From assembly GCF_000717875.1 (NCBI RefSeq), contig NZ_JOCT01000011.1:372001-436000 (forward strand): DNA of 64,000 nucleotides. Reading direction: 5' to 3'. This document shows positions 20,300-30,600 of the stretch, piece by piece. Position numbers and translations under genes: made by a program. Each line of letters opens with the position of its first letter. Within the stretch, counting starts at the first letter, position 1. The stretch comes from Streptomyces sp. NRRL S-455 (GTDB taxonomy: Bacteria > Actinomycetota > Actinomycetes > Streptomycetales > Streptomycetaceae). The notes below the pieces were generated by a model. It had not been told where the DNA came from. It worked only from the letters and a program-made list of their open reading frames with translations, and searched no databases.

Positions 20300-21436
20300 T
20301 CACGCCGAGCGCCGGAACCCGATCGTCGGTACGGCCCGCCGCAGCGGCCAGGGCCTCACCAACTCCTCCGGCACGAGCCCGGCGAGGAACCCGTACCTCC
20401 GCAACGCCGCCGGGTCCTGCTCCCGGACCGACTGCACCTCCCGCCACCACCCGGCGATCTCCGCCCACCCCGGCGCCGACAACGACCCCCCGAACTCCTG
20501 CACCGACAGCGCCGCGGTCAGCCCGGCGAAGGCCAGCCGGTCCGCCAGCGGCCAGTCCGCCAGCGTCCCGGTCACGAACCCGGCGACGAACACGTCCCCC
20601 GCCCCGGTGGGGTCGAGCGCCTGCACCTCGATCGCCGGCACCTCCGCCGTCTCCCCCGTACGCCGGTCCACCGCGTACGCCCCGTCCGCCCCGAGGGTGA
20701 CCACGGCGACCGGCACGTACTCGGTCAGCGCGTGCGCGGCGGCCCGCGGGCAGTCCGCGCCCGTGTACCGCATGGCCTCCTCCGCGTTCGGCAGGAACGC
20801 CTCGCAGTGCTTCAGGTCGGGCAGCGCCGCCAGGTCCCATGCGCCGGTGTCGTCCCAGCCGACGTCGCCGAAGACCCGGGTGCCCTTGCTCGCCGCCTGG
20901 GCGATCCAGGGCGCGCTCACGCCGGGCGCGAGGGAGGCGACGGCGGCGCGGGCGCGGGGCGGGCACTCGGGGGCCGGTTCCTCCGGGGGCGGCTCGTGGC
21001 CGTGCGAGACCATCGTGCGCTCCCCCTCGTACGCCATGGAGACGGTCACCGGGGAGTGCCAGCCGGGCACCGTGCGCGACGGGGAGAGGTCGATGCCCTC
21101 GCCGTGTTCCAGGGCGTCCCAGCAGTAGTCGCCGTAGTGGTCGTCGCCGAAGGCCGCCGCGAGGGACGTCCGCAGGCCGAGGCGGGCCAGGGCGGTGGCC
21201 ATGTTGGCGACGCCGCCGGGGCTCGACCCCATCCCGCGCGCCCAGGACTCGGTCCCGCGCACCGGGGCGGAGTCGAGCCCGGTGAAGATGATGTCGAGGA
21301 AGACGGTGCCGGTGAGGTAGACGTCGCAGGACGGGTCGCCCGGCGCGCGCAGCGGGGCGAGGGGATCGACCTGGGTCTGGCGGTGCGATCCCTTTCCGGC
21401 CGGGCGCTTTCCTGCCGGGGCGGTGGACGCGGTCAC
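20300..21436 (-). CDS. PfkB/ribokinase-family carbohydrate kinase
   Basis: A 378-aa sugar kinase. The N-terminal signature SSPGGVANMATALARLG and the C-terminal PfkB motif DPTGAGDVFVAGF (catalytic Asp in GAGD) are both present. The N-terminus carries about 30 extra Lys/Arg-rich residues. GTG at 21436 has AGGGAG six nt upstream and is preferred over earlier in-frame codons. The gene next to it encodes a sugar-acid dehydratase-like enzyme in the same direction, suggesting a sugar-acid (2-keto-3-deoxy) route, but the kinase substrate is not readable. Confidence 0.88.
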   Translation of the reverse strand: MTASTAPAGKRPAGKGSHRQTQVDPLAPLRAPGDPSCDVYLTGTVFLDIIFTGLDSAPVRGTESWARGMGSSPGGVANMATALARLGLRTSLAAAFGDDHYGDYCWDALEHGEGIDLSPSRTVPGWHSPVTVSMAYEGERTMVSHGHEPPPEEPAPECPPRARAAVASLAPGVSAPWIAQAASKGTRVFGDVGWDDTGAWDLAALPDLKHCEAFLPNAEEAMRYTGADCPRAAAHALTEYVPVAVVTLGADGAYAVDRRTGETAEVPAIEVQALDPTGAGDVFVAGFVTGTLADWPLADRLAFAGLTAALSVQEFGGSLSAPGWAEIAGWWREVQSVREQDPAALRRYGFLAGLVPEELVRPWPLRRAVPTIGFRRSA

Positions 21437-21522
21437 GATGCGCTCCCTGACGGGTGGTACGGTCCTGCCCAGTCTGCACCACACCACCGACAATGTGACG
21501 CCGGTCACGCATCACACAGGCG

Positions 21523-22812
21523 TCACCAGCGGGGCATCGAGGGCGTCACCCACTCGGGGTCGGCGACCCGCATCGCCGCCGCGTCGTCACGGTCCCGCAG
21601 CGCACCGTCGTCGTCCAGCCACCGCCGGTGCAGCACGGCGAGACGCTCGCGGTCGAGCTCCACACCGAGCCCGGGCGCGTCGGACACGGCCACCTTGCCG
21701 CCCTCGAAGGTGAGCCGCTCGGTGAGCACGTCCTCCGACTGCCAGGGGTAGTGGGAGTCGCAGGCGTGGTGCAGGTCCGGGACGGTGGACGCCACGTGGG
21801 TCATCGCGGCGAGCGAGATCCCCAGGTGGGTGTTGGAGTGCATGGACACGCCGACGCCGAAGGTCCGGCAGATGGCGGCCAGCTGCTGGGTGTTGCGCAG
21901 GCCGCCCCAGTAGTGGTGGTCGGAGAGGACGACCTGGACGGCGTCCTTGGTGAACGCCTCCTTGATCTCGGCGAACGTCGTCACGCACATGTTGGTCGCC
22001 AGCGGCACCCCGGTGCGCTCGGCGACCTCGGCCATGCCGGGCGTACCGAGGGTCGGGTCCTCCAGGTACTCGAGGAGGTCCCCGAGCTCCCGCGCCACCT
22101 TCAGCGAGGTCTCCACGGACCAGGCGCCGTTGGGGTCCAGCCGCAGCGGGTGTCCCGGGAAGGCCGCCGCCAGTGCCCGGACAGCGGCGATCTCCTCGTC
22201 GGGCGGGAAGACGCCGCCCTTGAGCTTGAAGGACCTGAAGCCGTACCGCTCGGTGAACCGGCGGGCCTGCTCCACCACCCCTGCCGGGTCGACGGCGGCC
22301 CCCCAGTCGTCCTTCTCGCAGGCGACACCCTCGGGGTGGCCGGCCCACTTGTAGAACAGGTACGCGCTGTACTCGACGGCGTCCCGCACCTTGCCGCCGA
22401 GCAGCGCGTGCACGGGCAGCCCGAGGGACTTGCCGAGGGCGTCGAGGCAGGCGACCTCGAAGCCGGAGACGACGGAGAGCCGCAGCTTCTCGGCGGTCTG
22501 TACGCCGCGCAGCCCGCCCACGTCGACGGCGTTGTCGACCCGGGAAGCGTCCACCGCGACCTGGTCCGCGACCGTGAACAGGCCGCCCAGGTCGCTGACC
22601 TGCCGTCCCTTCAGCCGCTCAGCGAAGGGCCGGGCCAGCTCCAGGTACTTGGTGTCGCCGTAGGTCTCCCCCACGCCGGTGACACCGTCCGCCGTGACGA
22701 CCTCGACGATCAGCCGGGGCGTGTACGGCTGGTGCACGCCCTGCGTGTTCAGCAGCGGCGGGTCGGCGACCAGGATCGGCGTCAGCCGCACGTCGGTGAT
22801 GGTGAGGCGCAC
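21523..22812 (-). CDS. Enolase-superfamily sugar-acid dehydratase (glucarate-dehydratase-like)
   Basis: A 429-aa member of the enolase superfamily, glucarate dehydratase subgroup, which removes water from hexarates to give 2-keto-3-deoxy acids. The base lysine motif SFKLKGG, the metal-ligand run LRLDPNGAW, NMCVT and the terminal MHSNTHLG histidine segment fit that subgroup. GTG 22812 is preferred to ATG 22818 because GAGGAG is then correctly spaced. It is divergent from an IclR-type regulator and shares its 95-bp promoter region, which contains a dyad. Confidence 0.85.
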   Translation of the reverse strand: MRLTITDVRLTPILVADPPLLNTQGVHQPYTPRLIVEVVTADGVTGVGETYGDTKYLELARPFAERLKGRQVSDLGGLFTVADQVAVDASRVDNAVDVGGLRGVQTAEKLRLSVVSGFEVACLDALGKSLGLPVHALLGGKVRDAVEYSAYLFYKWAGHPEGVACEKDDWGAAVDPAGVVEQARRFTERYGFRSFKLKGGVFPPDEEIAAVRALAAAFPGHPLRLDPNGAWSVETSLKVARELGDLLEYLEDPTLGTPGMAEVAERTGVPLATNMCVTTFAEIKEAFTKDAVQVVLSDHHYWGGLRNTQQLAAICRTFGVGVSMHSNTHLGISLAAMTHVASTVPDLHHACDSHYPWQSEDVLTERLTFEGGKVAVSDAPGLGVELDRERLAVLHRRWLDDDGALRDRDDAAAMRVADPEWVTPSMPRW

Positions 22813-22826
22813 GCACATCTCCTCAT

Positions 22827-22841
22827 GTAGACGTCATCTAC
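22827..22841. promoter_or_regulatory. Candidate IclR operator between dehydratase and regulator
   Basis: GTAGA and TCTAC arms flank a 5-nt centre, and the symmetry extends imperfectly on both sides. It sits 14 bp upstream of the dehydratase start, facing the divergent IclR gene, where such a regulator would act. Confidence 0.5.
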
Positions 22842-22907
22842 GTATGAGAATGTAGGTCGGCCAGGTGAACGTCAACCACTTGACCCGACCCGATCTACCA
22901 TCGGCGC

Positions 22908-23690
22908 ATGTCAGACACAGGGGGCGTCCGCGAGGTGAAGTCCGCGGCCCGCACGGTCGAGCTGCTGGAACTCCTCGCGGCGCGCGGGGACCGCCCCGCA
23001 CGGCTGCAGGAGCTGGCCGACCAGCTCGGCGTGCCGCGCAGTTCCATGTACGCGCTGCTCCAGACCCTGATCTCGCGCGGCTGGGTGCGCACCGACGTCA
23101 CCGGCTCCCTGTACGGCATCGGCATCCACGCCCTGCTCACCGGCACGAGCTACCTCGACTCCGACCCACGGGTCCGGGCAGTACGGCCGTACCTCGACGA
23201 GGCCTCCGAGGCGCTCGGCGAGACGATCCACATGGGGCGACTGGACGGCAGGGACGTTGCCTATCTGGCGACGCGGGAGTCGCACGAGTACCTGCGCACC
23301 ATCAGCCGGGTGGGCCGGCGGCTGCCCGCGCACGCCGGGGCCCTGGGCAAGGCCCTGCTGGCGGAGCGCCCGGACGAGGAGCTGCCCGAGGGGCCGTACG
23401 AGGCGCTGACCCCGAACTCGCACACCAGCCGGGAATCACTGGCGGCCGATCTGGCCGAAGTCCGGGCCCGGGGCTACTCGGTGGACCGGGAGGAGGGCGT
23501 GACCGGCATCGTCGGCTTCGGGTTCGCCCTGCGCTACGACGTCCCGGCCCAGGACGCGATCAGCTGCTCGGTGCCGGTGGCCCGGCTCACGCCGGAGCAT
23601 CAGGAGCGGATCATCGCCGTGATGCGGGAGGTCCGGGCGAAGGCCGAGGCGACGACTCCCGGAGGCGGCGGAGCGGTGCACTGGCGGTAG
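22908..23690 (+). CDS. IclR-family transcriptional regulator
   Basis: A 260-aa regulator. The N-terminal winged helix (about 10-75) includes LQELADQLGVPRSSMYALL. The C-terminal IclR effector domain (about 85-250) includes GETIHMGRLDGRDVAYLAT and AHAGALGKALLA. IclR proteins usually control the divergent catabolic gene and bind its substrate or product, so a sugar acid is the likely ligand. The ATG at 22908 has no ribosome site, which suggests a leaderless transcript. Confidence 0.92.
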   Translation: MSDTGGVREVKSAARTVELLELLAARGDRPARLQELADQLGVPRSSMYALLQTLISRGWVRTDVTGSLYGIGIHALLTGTSYLDSDPRVRAVRPYLDEASEALGETIHMGRLDGRDVAYLATRESHEYLRTISRVGRRLPAHAGALGKALLAERPDEELPEGPYEALTPNSHTSRESLAADLAEVRARGYSVDREEGVTGIVGFGFALRYDVPAQDAISCSVPVARLTPEHQERIIAVMREVRAKAEATTPGGGGAVHWR

Positions 23691-23893
23691 GGATCAGGGC
23701 CCACAACACCGCAGAAAAGGCGCTCTTCTACCCGGGCTTCACCGCATCAAACTCAAGGTGCTCCACATCACACCCCCCGGGTTCTCGTCCGCGACTGCTT
23801 GCTTGATACAAATTGCCCGCGCGTTCCTGTCCGTCGACGGTCGTCGCCCCCTCCCCCTTTCTTCCGCTCCTTTCGCATGCCCTGGGAACGCCC

Positions 23894-25207
23894 GTGCTCG
23901 CCCCCCGCACCACCCCCTGGCCCCTCGTTGCCCTTTTCACGGCCGGGTACCTCGCTCCGTATCTGCTGCCGACCACCGTCGGCCGACTCGATTCGGGCCT
24001 TCCGCTCTCCACCACACAGGCCGGTGCCGTCGGCAGTGCGCTGCTGCTGAGTTCGGCGACCGCCGGATTCGTCCTGGCCTCGCGGGTCGAACGGATCGGA
24101 GCCCGCGCTCTCGCCCGGCTCGGCCTCGCCCTGGCCCTGCTCGGCTACGGCGCCGCCGCGCTGGCCACGGCCGTGCCCGCCGTCGTCGCGGGCGCGATGG
24201 TCGGCGGGTTCGGCTCCGGTACGGCCACCACCGTCGCCGCCACCCTGATAGCGGCCCAGCGGGATCCGCACCGGGCCTCCACCGCCGGTCTGCTCACCGT
24301 CTCCGCCCTCGCGGGAGCCGTGTACCTGACGGTGCCGCACCTCGGCCCGGGGCACGGCCTGCCGCTGGCCGCGATCGCCCTCACGGCCCTGGCCGTCTGG
24401 CCGCTCACCGGCCACCTCCCCGCCGCGGTCTCCGCCGCACCCACGCGGCACCACAAGGCCCGGCTGCCGCATGCCCGTTCGGGGCTGGTGCTGGCCGCCG
24501 CCATGCTGTGCTGGTCGCTCGCCCAGAACTCGCTGTGGGGTGTGAGCGGGCAGATCGGTCTGACGCAGGCCGGCCTCGGCGAGGCCACCGTCGGTGCCGT
24601 CTTCGCCGTCGCCCTGGTCGCCGGACTGACCGGCGTCCTCGCGGCGGGCGCGCTCGGGGCGCGGCTGGGACGTGCGGTGCCGATCGGGGCGGGCACGGTC
24701 CTCATCGCCGGCTGCATCGTGCTCAGCGCCTCGGCGACCGACCTGACGAGCTTCGCGGCCGGCGAGATCGCCTGGAACACGCTCTACCCCGTGGTGCTGT
24801 CGTACCTGATCGGCCTCGCCGCCTCGCTCGACCCGCGCGGCCGCTGGGCGGTACTCGTCGGCTCGGCGTCCTCACTGGGCACGGCCGCCGGGCCGTTGAC
24901 CGGCAGTGTGCTGTCGGCGCAGGCCGGGTTCCCGGTCATGGGTACCATCCTGGCCGCCGGGCTGCTGGTCATCGCCCTGCCGATGACCGCGGTCGCGCTG
25001 CACACCGGCGGGCGGCCGCTGCTGCCCGGCGCGATCCGCCGCCGCGGCGGCCACCCGGCCGCCCTGGTCGCCGCCGCCACCGGCACCCCCACCGGCGCGG
25101 TCCCCGAGATCGGCGCCCCGGAACAGCCGGTGGTGGAGATCCCGGTGGACACCCCGGCCGTCCCCGCCCAGCGCGCCTACGGCAAGGCGGGGTCGGAGGT
25201 CCTCTGA
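23894..25207 (+). CDS. MFS transporter
   Basis: A 437-aa membrane protein with about 12 hydrophobic helices from residue 8 to 380 and a long Pro/Ala-rich cytoplasmic tail (about 380-437). The overall pattern and the VERIGARALARLGLALALLG loop after the second helix fit the major facilitator superfamily. No substrate signature is visible. The start is uncertain: GTG 23894 is close to the first helix, while the frame is open further upstream. It is convergent with the deaminase gene. Confidence 0.8.
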   Translation: MLAPRTTPWPLVALFTAGYLAPYLLPTTVGRLDSGLPLSTTQAGAVGSALLLSSATAGFVLASRVERIGARALARLGLALALLGYGAAALATAVPAVVAGAMVGGFGSGTATTVAATLIAAQRDPHRASTAGLLTVSALAGAVYLTVPHLGPGHGLPLAAIALTALAVWPLTGHLPAAVSAAPTRHHKARLPHARSGLVLAAAMLCWSLAQNSLWGVSGQIGLTQAGLGEATVGAVFAVALVAGLTGVLAAGALGARLGRAVPIGAGTVLIAGCIVLSASATDLTSFAAGEIAWNTLYPVVLSYLIGLAASLDPRGRWAVLVGSASSLGTAAGPLTGSVLSAQAGFPVMGTILAAGLLVIALPMTAVALHTGGRPLLPGAIRRRGGHPAALVAAATGTPTGAVPEIGAPEQPVVEIPVDTPAVPAQRAYGKAGSEVL

Positions 25208-25222
25208 GGGCCCGCTCCGAGA

Positions 25223-25248
25223 GAGGCCTACGCGAAGGTGTAGGCCTC
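25223..25248. terminator. Bidirectional hairpin between MFS and deaminase genes
   Basis: GAGGCCTAC and GTAGGCCTC form a 9-bp stem with an 8-nt loop, overlapping the last codons of the deaminase gene. It can serve both convergent genes. Confidence 0.5.
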
Positions 25249-26244
25249 CACCTCGGCGAGATACCGCGCCCGCAGCTCCTCGTCGTCCTCCAGGAAGGAG
25301 GCGAGGAAGGAGTTGCGGGCCAGCTCGCGCAGCCGCTCCTCGCTCAGGCCGAGGGTGGCGCGCACGGCGTCGAAGTTGTCACCGGCGTATCCGCCGAAGT
25401 ACGCCGGGTCGTCGGAGTTCACCGTGCACATGAGGCCGGCGTCCAGCATCGCGGGCAGGGGGTGGTCGGCGAGGGTGTCGACGGTGCGCAGCCGGACGTT
25501 CGACAGCGGGCACAGGGTCAGCGGCACCCGGTCCCGGACCAGCCGCTCCACCAGCGCCGGGTCCTCCACGCAGCGCAGCCCGTGGTCGACCCGCTCGACC
25601 CCGAGCACGTCCAGCGCCTCGGTGATGTACTCCGGCGGGCCCTCCTCACCGGCGTGGGCGACCCGCCGCAGCCCGAGCGCGGCGGCGGCCTCGTACACCT
25701 CGCGGAACTTCGCCGGCGGGTGTCCGACCTCGGCCGAGTCCAGGCCGACGCCGGTGATCCGGTCCAGGTACGGCTTGGCCGCGTCCAGGGTCGCCAGGGC
25801 CGACTCGGCGGACTCGTCGCGCAGGAAGCACAGGATCAGCCGGGTCGAGACACCGTGGTTCGCCTCACTGTTCCCCAGCGCGCGCCACAGCCCCTCGACG
25901 ACGGTGCCGAGCTCAAGGCCGCGGCTGGTGTGGGCCTGCGGGTCGAAGAAGATCTCCGCGTGCCGCACACCCTGCGCGGCGGCCCGTGCGAGGTACTCGT
26001 TCGCCAGGTCCTCGAAGTCCCGCTCGGTGCGCAGGACGGCCATGAGCTCGTAGTACAGGTTCAGGAAGGACTGGAGGTCCTCGAACCGGTACGCCTCGCG
26101 CAGCTCGTCCGTGTCCGCGTACGGCAGGGTGACGCCGTTGCGCGTGGCGAGCTCGAAGGCGAGTTCCGGTTCCAGGGTGCCTTCGATGTGAAGGTGCAGT
26201 TCGGCTTTGGGGAGGGACATCAATTCATCGTACGGCCGTTTCAC
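25228..26244 (-). CDS. Adenine/adenosine deaminase family protein (Aah1-like)
   Basis: A 338-aa metal-dependent purine deaminase. Metal and catalytic residues are visible in [32 protein letters not shown] and the [11 protein letters not shown] motif. The markers [21 protein letters not shown] and DPAYFGGY are those of the Aah1/PA0148-type branch, shown to use free adenine, more than of classical adenosine deaminase. The substrate is therefore more likely adenine, feeding hypoxanthine into salvage, though databases often name such genes add. The ATG overlaps the stop of the RNase Z gene by four bases. Confidence 0.85.
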   Translation of the reverse strand: MKRPYDELMSLPKAELHLHIEGTLEPELAFELATRNGVTLPYADTDELREAYRFEDLQSFLNLYYELMAVLRTERDFEDLANEYLARAAAQGVRHAEIFFDPQAHTSRGLELGTVVEGLWRALGNSEANHGVSTRLILCFLRDESAESALATLDAAKPYLDRITGVGLDSAEVGHPPAKFREVYEAAAALGLRRVAHAGEEGPPEYITEALDVLGVERVDHGLRCVEDPALVERLVRDRVPLTLCPLSNVRLRTVDTLADHPLPAMLDAGLMCTVNSDDPAYFGGYAGDNFDAVRATLGLSEERLRELARNSFLASFLEDDEELRARYLAEVEAYTFA

Positions 26245-27146
26245 CGACGCTTCGGAACCGGCACTCTCAGTAGATCGTGCGCCACGGTCAGCTCGCCGTC
26301 GTACCCGGCCGCACGCGCCTGCCGCTCGAAGTCGTCAGGGTCGGTGTAGCGCTGGCTGAAGTGGGTCAGCACGAGGTGCCGCACACCGCCGTCCCGGGCC
26401 ACCCGGGCGGCCTGAGTCGCCGTCAGGTGACCGTGCTCGACGGCGAGTTCCTCGTCCTCGTCGAGGAACGTCGACTCGATGACGAGCATGTCGCAGCCCT
26501 CGGCGAGCGCGTACACCCCGTCGCACAGCCGGGTGTCCATGACGAACGCGAACCGCTGCCCGCGCCGCACCTCGCTGACGTCCTCGAGCGAGACCCCGCC
26601 GAGCGATCCCTCGCGCTGGAGCCGGCCGACGTCCGGGCCCTTGATGCCGTGCGCGGCGAGCCGTTCCGGCAGCATGCGGCGGCCGTCGTGCTCGACGATC
26701 CGGTAGCCGTAGGACTCCACCGGGTGGGACAGCTTGCGGGCCTGGAGCGTGTAGCCGCCGGTACGGGCGAGGGTGCCGTCGGCGGCGACGGGCGACTGTG
26801 TGATGTCGACGGTCTCGCGGTAGGCGGTGGCGTACCGGAGCCGGTCGAAGAAGCGCTGGCCGGAGCGGGGGTAGTGGGCGGTGATCTCGTGCGGCACCTT
26901 GTCGAGGTTGATGCGCTGGATCACACCGGCGAGGCCGAGGGAGTGGTCGCCGTGGAAGTGCGTGACGCAGATCCGGTTCAGGTCGTGTGCGGCGACCCCG
27001 GCGCGCAGCATCTGGCGCTGCGTGCCCTCGCCGGGGTCGAACAGGATGCCTTCCCCGTCCCAGCGGAGCAGATAGCCGTTGTGGTTGCGGTGCCGGGTGG
27101 GGACCTGGCTGGCGGTGCCGAGGACTACCAGTTCACGTACGGACAA
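26241..27146 (-). CDS. rnz: Ribonuclease Z
   Basis: A 301-aa metallo-beta-lactamase-fold endonuclease that trims tRNA 3' ends. The HxHxDH zinc motif (H63, H65, D67, H68 in [13 protein letters not shown]) and C-terminal HFSQRY are the family signatures. The gene is coupled by a 4-bp overlap to the downstream purine deaminase and follows the HIT-family gene. Confidence 0.94.
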   Translation of the reverse strand: MSVRELVVLGTASQVPTRHRNHNGYLLRWDGEGILFDPGEGTQRQMLRAGVAAHDLNRICVTHFHGDHSLGLAGVIQRINLDKVPHEITAHYPRSGQRFFDRLRYATAYRETVDITQSPVAADGTLARTGGYTLQARKLSHPVESYGYRIVEHDGRRMLPERLAAHGIKGPDVGRLQREGSLGGVSLEDVSEVRRGQRFAFVMDTRLCDGVYALAEGCDMLVIESTFLDEDEELAVEHGHLTATQAARVARDGGVRHLVLTHFSQRYTDPDDFERQARAAGYDGELTVAHDLLRVPVPKRR

Positions 27147-27152
27147 GGCGGA

Positions 27153-27506
27153 TTACCCCGGAGGCCACTGGAGACCGCGGCCGCCGAGTACGTGTCCGTG
27201 CACGTGCCAGACCGTCTGGCCTGCGCCGCTGCCGGTGTTGAAGACGAGGCGGTAGCTGTCCAGCTTCTCCTCGTCCGCGACGGCCTGGGCCTCACGGAGC
27301 ATGTCCGCGGTGAGCGCCGGGTCGGCGGCGGCGAGGGCGGCGGCGTTCTCGTAGTGCGCCTTGGGGATGATCAGGACGTGGGTGGGGGCCTGGGGGTTGA
27401 TGTCGCGGAACGCGACGGTCGTCTCCGTCTGGCGGACGATGGTCGCCGGGATGGTGCCTGCGACGATCTTGCAGAACAGGCAGTCGTCCTGGGGTTCCCC
27501 TGCCAT
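27153..27506 (-). CDS. HIT-family nucleotide-binding hydrolase
   Basis: A 117-aa histidine-triad protein (HINT branch), a purine nucleoside phosphoramidase type. Zn-site residues CLFC near residue 10, then PKAHYENAAAL, and the catalytic HVHGHVLGG triad at the C-terminus are present. ATG 27506 has GGAGGG just upstream. It lies six nt ahead of the RNase Z gene in the same direction, so the three genes to the deaminase form one unit. Confidence 0.92.
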   Translation of the reverse strand: MAGEPQDDCLFCKIVAGTIPATIVRQTETTVAFRDINPQAPTHVLIIPKAHYENAAALAAADPALTADMLREAQAVADEEKLDSYRLVFNTGSGAGQTVWHVHGHVLGGRGLQWPPG

Positions 27507-27560
27507 TTTCCCTCCGGGGGTCAGCCGAGATTCGGTCTTGCCGGGCATCGTATCGTCGTC

Positions 27561-27639
27561 GGGTGCGGGTGTGTTTGGGCTGGTCGCGCCCACGCGGCGG
27601 AGCCGCAAATCGACACAGCCCCGCGCCCCTAAGGGGTCG
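27561..27639. repeat. Streptomyces dispersed intergenic palindromic repeat
   Basis: This stretch carries GGCTGGTCGCGCCCACG, a GCGGC-GGA-GCCGC hairpin and CCCCTAAGGGG, matching a widely dispersed Streptomyces intergenic element as I recall it. Its distal end supplies the stop codon of the tricorn gene at 27629-27631. Confidence 0.6.
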
Positions 27640-30600
27640 GCAGAGCCGGAGGCGTTTTTGCGGGACTGGCGTCCAAGCTCTCCAACGCGAGTCGGATCGC
27701 CTCGTCCAGTTGGGTGTCTCGGCCCGCCGCGTAGTCCTGCGGACGCTGCACCACCTCCACGTCCGGGTCCACGCCGTGGTTCTCCACGCCCCAGCCGTAA
27801 CCCTCCAGCCAGAAGGCGTACTTCGGCTGGGTGACGAGGGTGCCGTCGACCAGGCGGTAGCGGCTGTCGATGCCGATGACGCCGCCCCAGGTGCGGGTGC
27901 CGACCACCGGGCCGATGCCGAGGGCCTTGATCGCGGCGTTGACGATGTCGCCGTCGGAGCCGGAGAACTCGTTGGCGACGGCGACGACCGGGCCGCGGGG
28001 CGCGTCGCGCGGGTAGCTCTCGGCGTGCATGCCGCGGGGCAGGTCCCAGCCGACGACGCGCCGGGCCAGTTTCTCCACGACGAGCTGGGAGGTGTGGCCG
28101 CCGCGGTTCTCGCGGACGTCGACGACCAGGCCCTCGCGGGCCACCTCGACGCGCAGGTCGCGGTGGATCTGGGCCCAGCCGGGGGCCTGCATGTCCGGGA
28201 CGTGGAGGTAGCCGAGGCGGCCGCCGGACTTCTCGTGGACGTAGGCGCGGCGGTCGGCGACCCAGGCGTGGTAGCGGAGGGGCTCCTCGTCGGCGACGGG
28301 GACGACGACGGCGTGCCGGGGGTCGCCGCCGCCGGACGGGGAGATGGTCAGCTCGACCGGCTTGCCCGCCGTGCCGATCAGCAGCGGGCCGGGGCCGGTC
28401 ACCGGGTCGACGGGCTGTCCGGCGACGGCGAGGATGGCGTCCCCGGGGCGTACCGCGACGCCGGGCGCGGCCAGCGGGCTGCGCGCGTCCGGGTCGGAGG
28501 TCTCGGAGGGCAGGATGCGGTCGACGCGCCAACTGCCGTCCTCGTGCCGGGAGATGTCGGCGCCGAGCAGGCCCTGGCGGGGGCCGCCGCCGAAGCCTCC
28601 GCGCGGGGTGACGTAGGCGTGCGAGGTGCCGAGTTCGCCCTGGACCTCCCACAGCAGGTCGACCAGGTCGTCGTGGGTGGCGCACCGGTCCACGACCGGG
28701 CGGTAGCGGTCGAGGACGCCGGTCCAGTCGACGCCGCTCATGTCCGGCCGCCAGAAGTGGTCGCGCATGATGCGGCCGTTCTCGTCGAACATCTGCCGCC
28801 ACTCGGCGGCCGGGTCGATGAACTGGCGTACGCGGCTGAGGTCGACGGTGATGTTGGAGTCGCTGTCGTCGTCGCCCGAGGCGCGCCGGTCGCTGGGCAC
28901 GACCTTCAGCCGGCCGTCGGTCCACAGCAGTACCCGCTTGCCGTCGCCGCTGACCTCGAAGTGGTCGGCGTCGACGGCGAGATGCTCGACGCGCTGCTGG
29001 GCGAGGTCGTAGCGCTCCAGCTCGGACTTGGGCTCGGGGTCGTCCGGGGTGGCCCGGGACGCGCCGAGGACACCGGCGACCGGGTGCCGCAGCCACAGGA
29101 CACCGTCCTTGGCGGCGCGCAGGTTGGAGTAGCGGGCCGCCTCGACCGGGAACGGCACGATGCGGTCGGCGAGGCCTTCCAGGTCGATGCGGGTGGTGGG
29201 GGTGCCCTCGCTGTCCGGGGTCTCCTCCCGATCGGGCGTCTCGAAGGACCGGCCGTGCCGCTGCGGCCCGAACGGGGAGGGGGTGGTCGCCGCGAGCGTG
29301 ATGAGGTGCGGCCGGGCGCCCTCCACGAAGGCCAGGTCGAAGACGTGCTCGTCGTAGACCGGGTCGAAGGCACGGGTCGACAGGAACGCGAGGTGCTTGC
29401 CGTCCGTGGTGAAGGCGGGCGCGTAGTCCTGGAAGCGCAGCGGGGTCGCCTCGGTGACCGACAGGTCGGTGGTGTTGGCGAGCTTCAGCTGGGACAGGGG
29501 GCGCGGGCCGGGGTGGGACCAGGCCAGCCAGGACGAGTCGGGCGAGAAGACCAGCCCGGACACATCGCCGTTGTCACTGCGGTCCACCTCCCGCACCTCG
29601 CCCGTCTCCCGCTCGACGAACAGCAGGCGGCCGTCGTGGGAGGCCACGGCGGCGCGGCTGCCGTCGGGCGCCATGGCGAGTTCCAGCACCCGGCCGAGCT
29701 GCCCGGCGGCGAGCCGGCGGGGCGTCGCGCCCGGGGTGAGGCCGGTGGCGGGCGCGAACTCCAGGGCGTCGTCGCCCTCGGCGTCCGTCACCCACACCAC
29801 CCACTCCTCGCCGTCGGCGCGGAACGCCCGGGGCAGCCGGGCCCGTACGCCGGGCGTCGAGGCGAGGGCGCGGGCCGGGCCGGAGCGGTGGGTGACCCAG
29901 TGGACGGAGCCGCGTACGGAGACGGCACTGCCGCGCGCGGTGTGGTCGGGGGACGCCGACCCGAACCAGCGGGAGGCGTTCACCGGGAACGGCTGGAGAT
30001 CGACGCGCTGCCCGCCGAGCCGCACGTCCAGCCGGCGCGGCTCGGCCCCGTCCAGGTCGTCCAGCACCCACAGCTCGCCGGCGCTGGAGTAGACGACACG
30101 GGTGCCGTCGGTGGCGGCGTGCCGGGCGTAGAAACCGTCGAGTGGGGTGTGCCGCCGCAGGTCCGACCCGTCGGCGAGGGAGGAGTAGAGCGCACCGGTG
30201 TCCTCGTGGTCGGACAGGAAGGCGATGCGCTCCCCCACCCACACCGGGTACTCGACGTTGCCGTCCAGTTGCTCGTGGATCCGTACGAACTCCCCGTCGC
30301 CCTCCCGGTCGATCCACAGCTTCCCGGCCGTGCCTCCCCGGTACCGCTTCCACCAGGCGGCCTCGCGTCCCATCGGGGCGGACAGCAGCACCGGGTGCGG
30401 CCCGTAGGCGATGTCGCCGACCGGCCCGTACGGCAGGGTGGTGGCCGGTCCGCCGTCGAGCGGGACGGCACGCGCCCAGGTGCGGCGCAGGCTCGCCTGC
30501 CCCTGGCTGGTGATCGCCAGGACCTCGCCGTCGGGGGTCCAGCCGCGCACCTGGGTCTTCAGGCTGCCCCAGTAGGTCAGCCGCTTGGCCGGGCCGCCGT

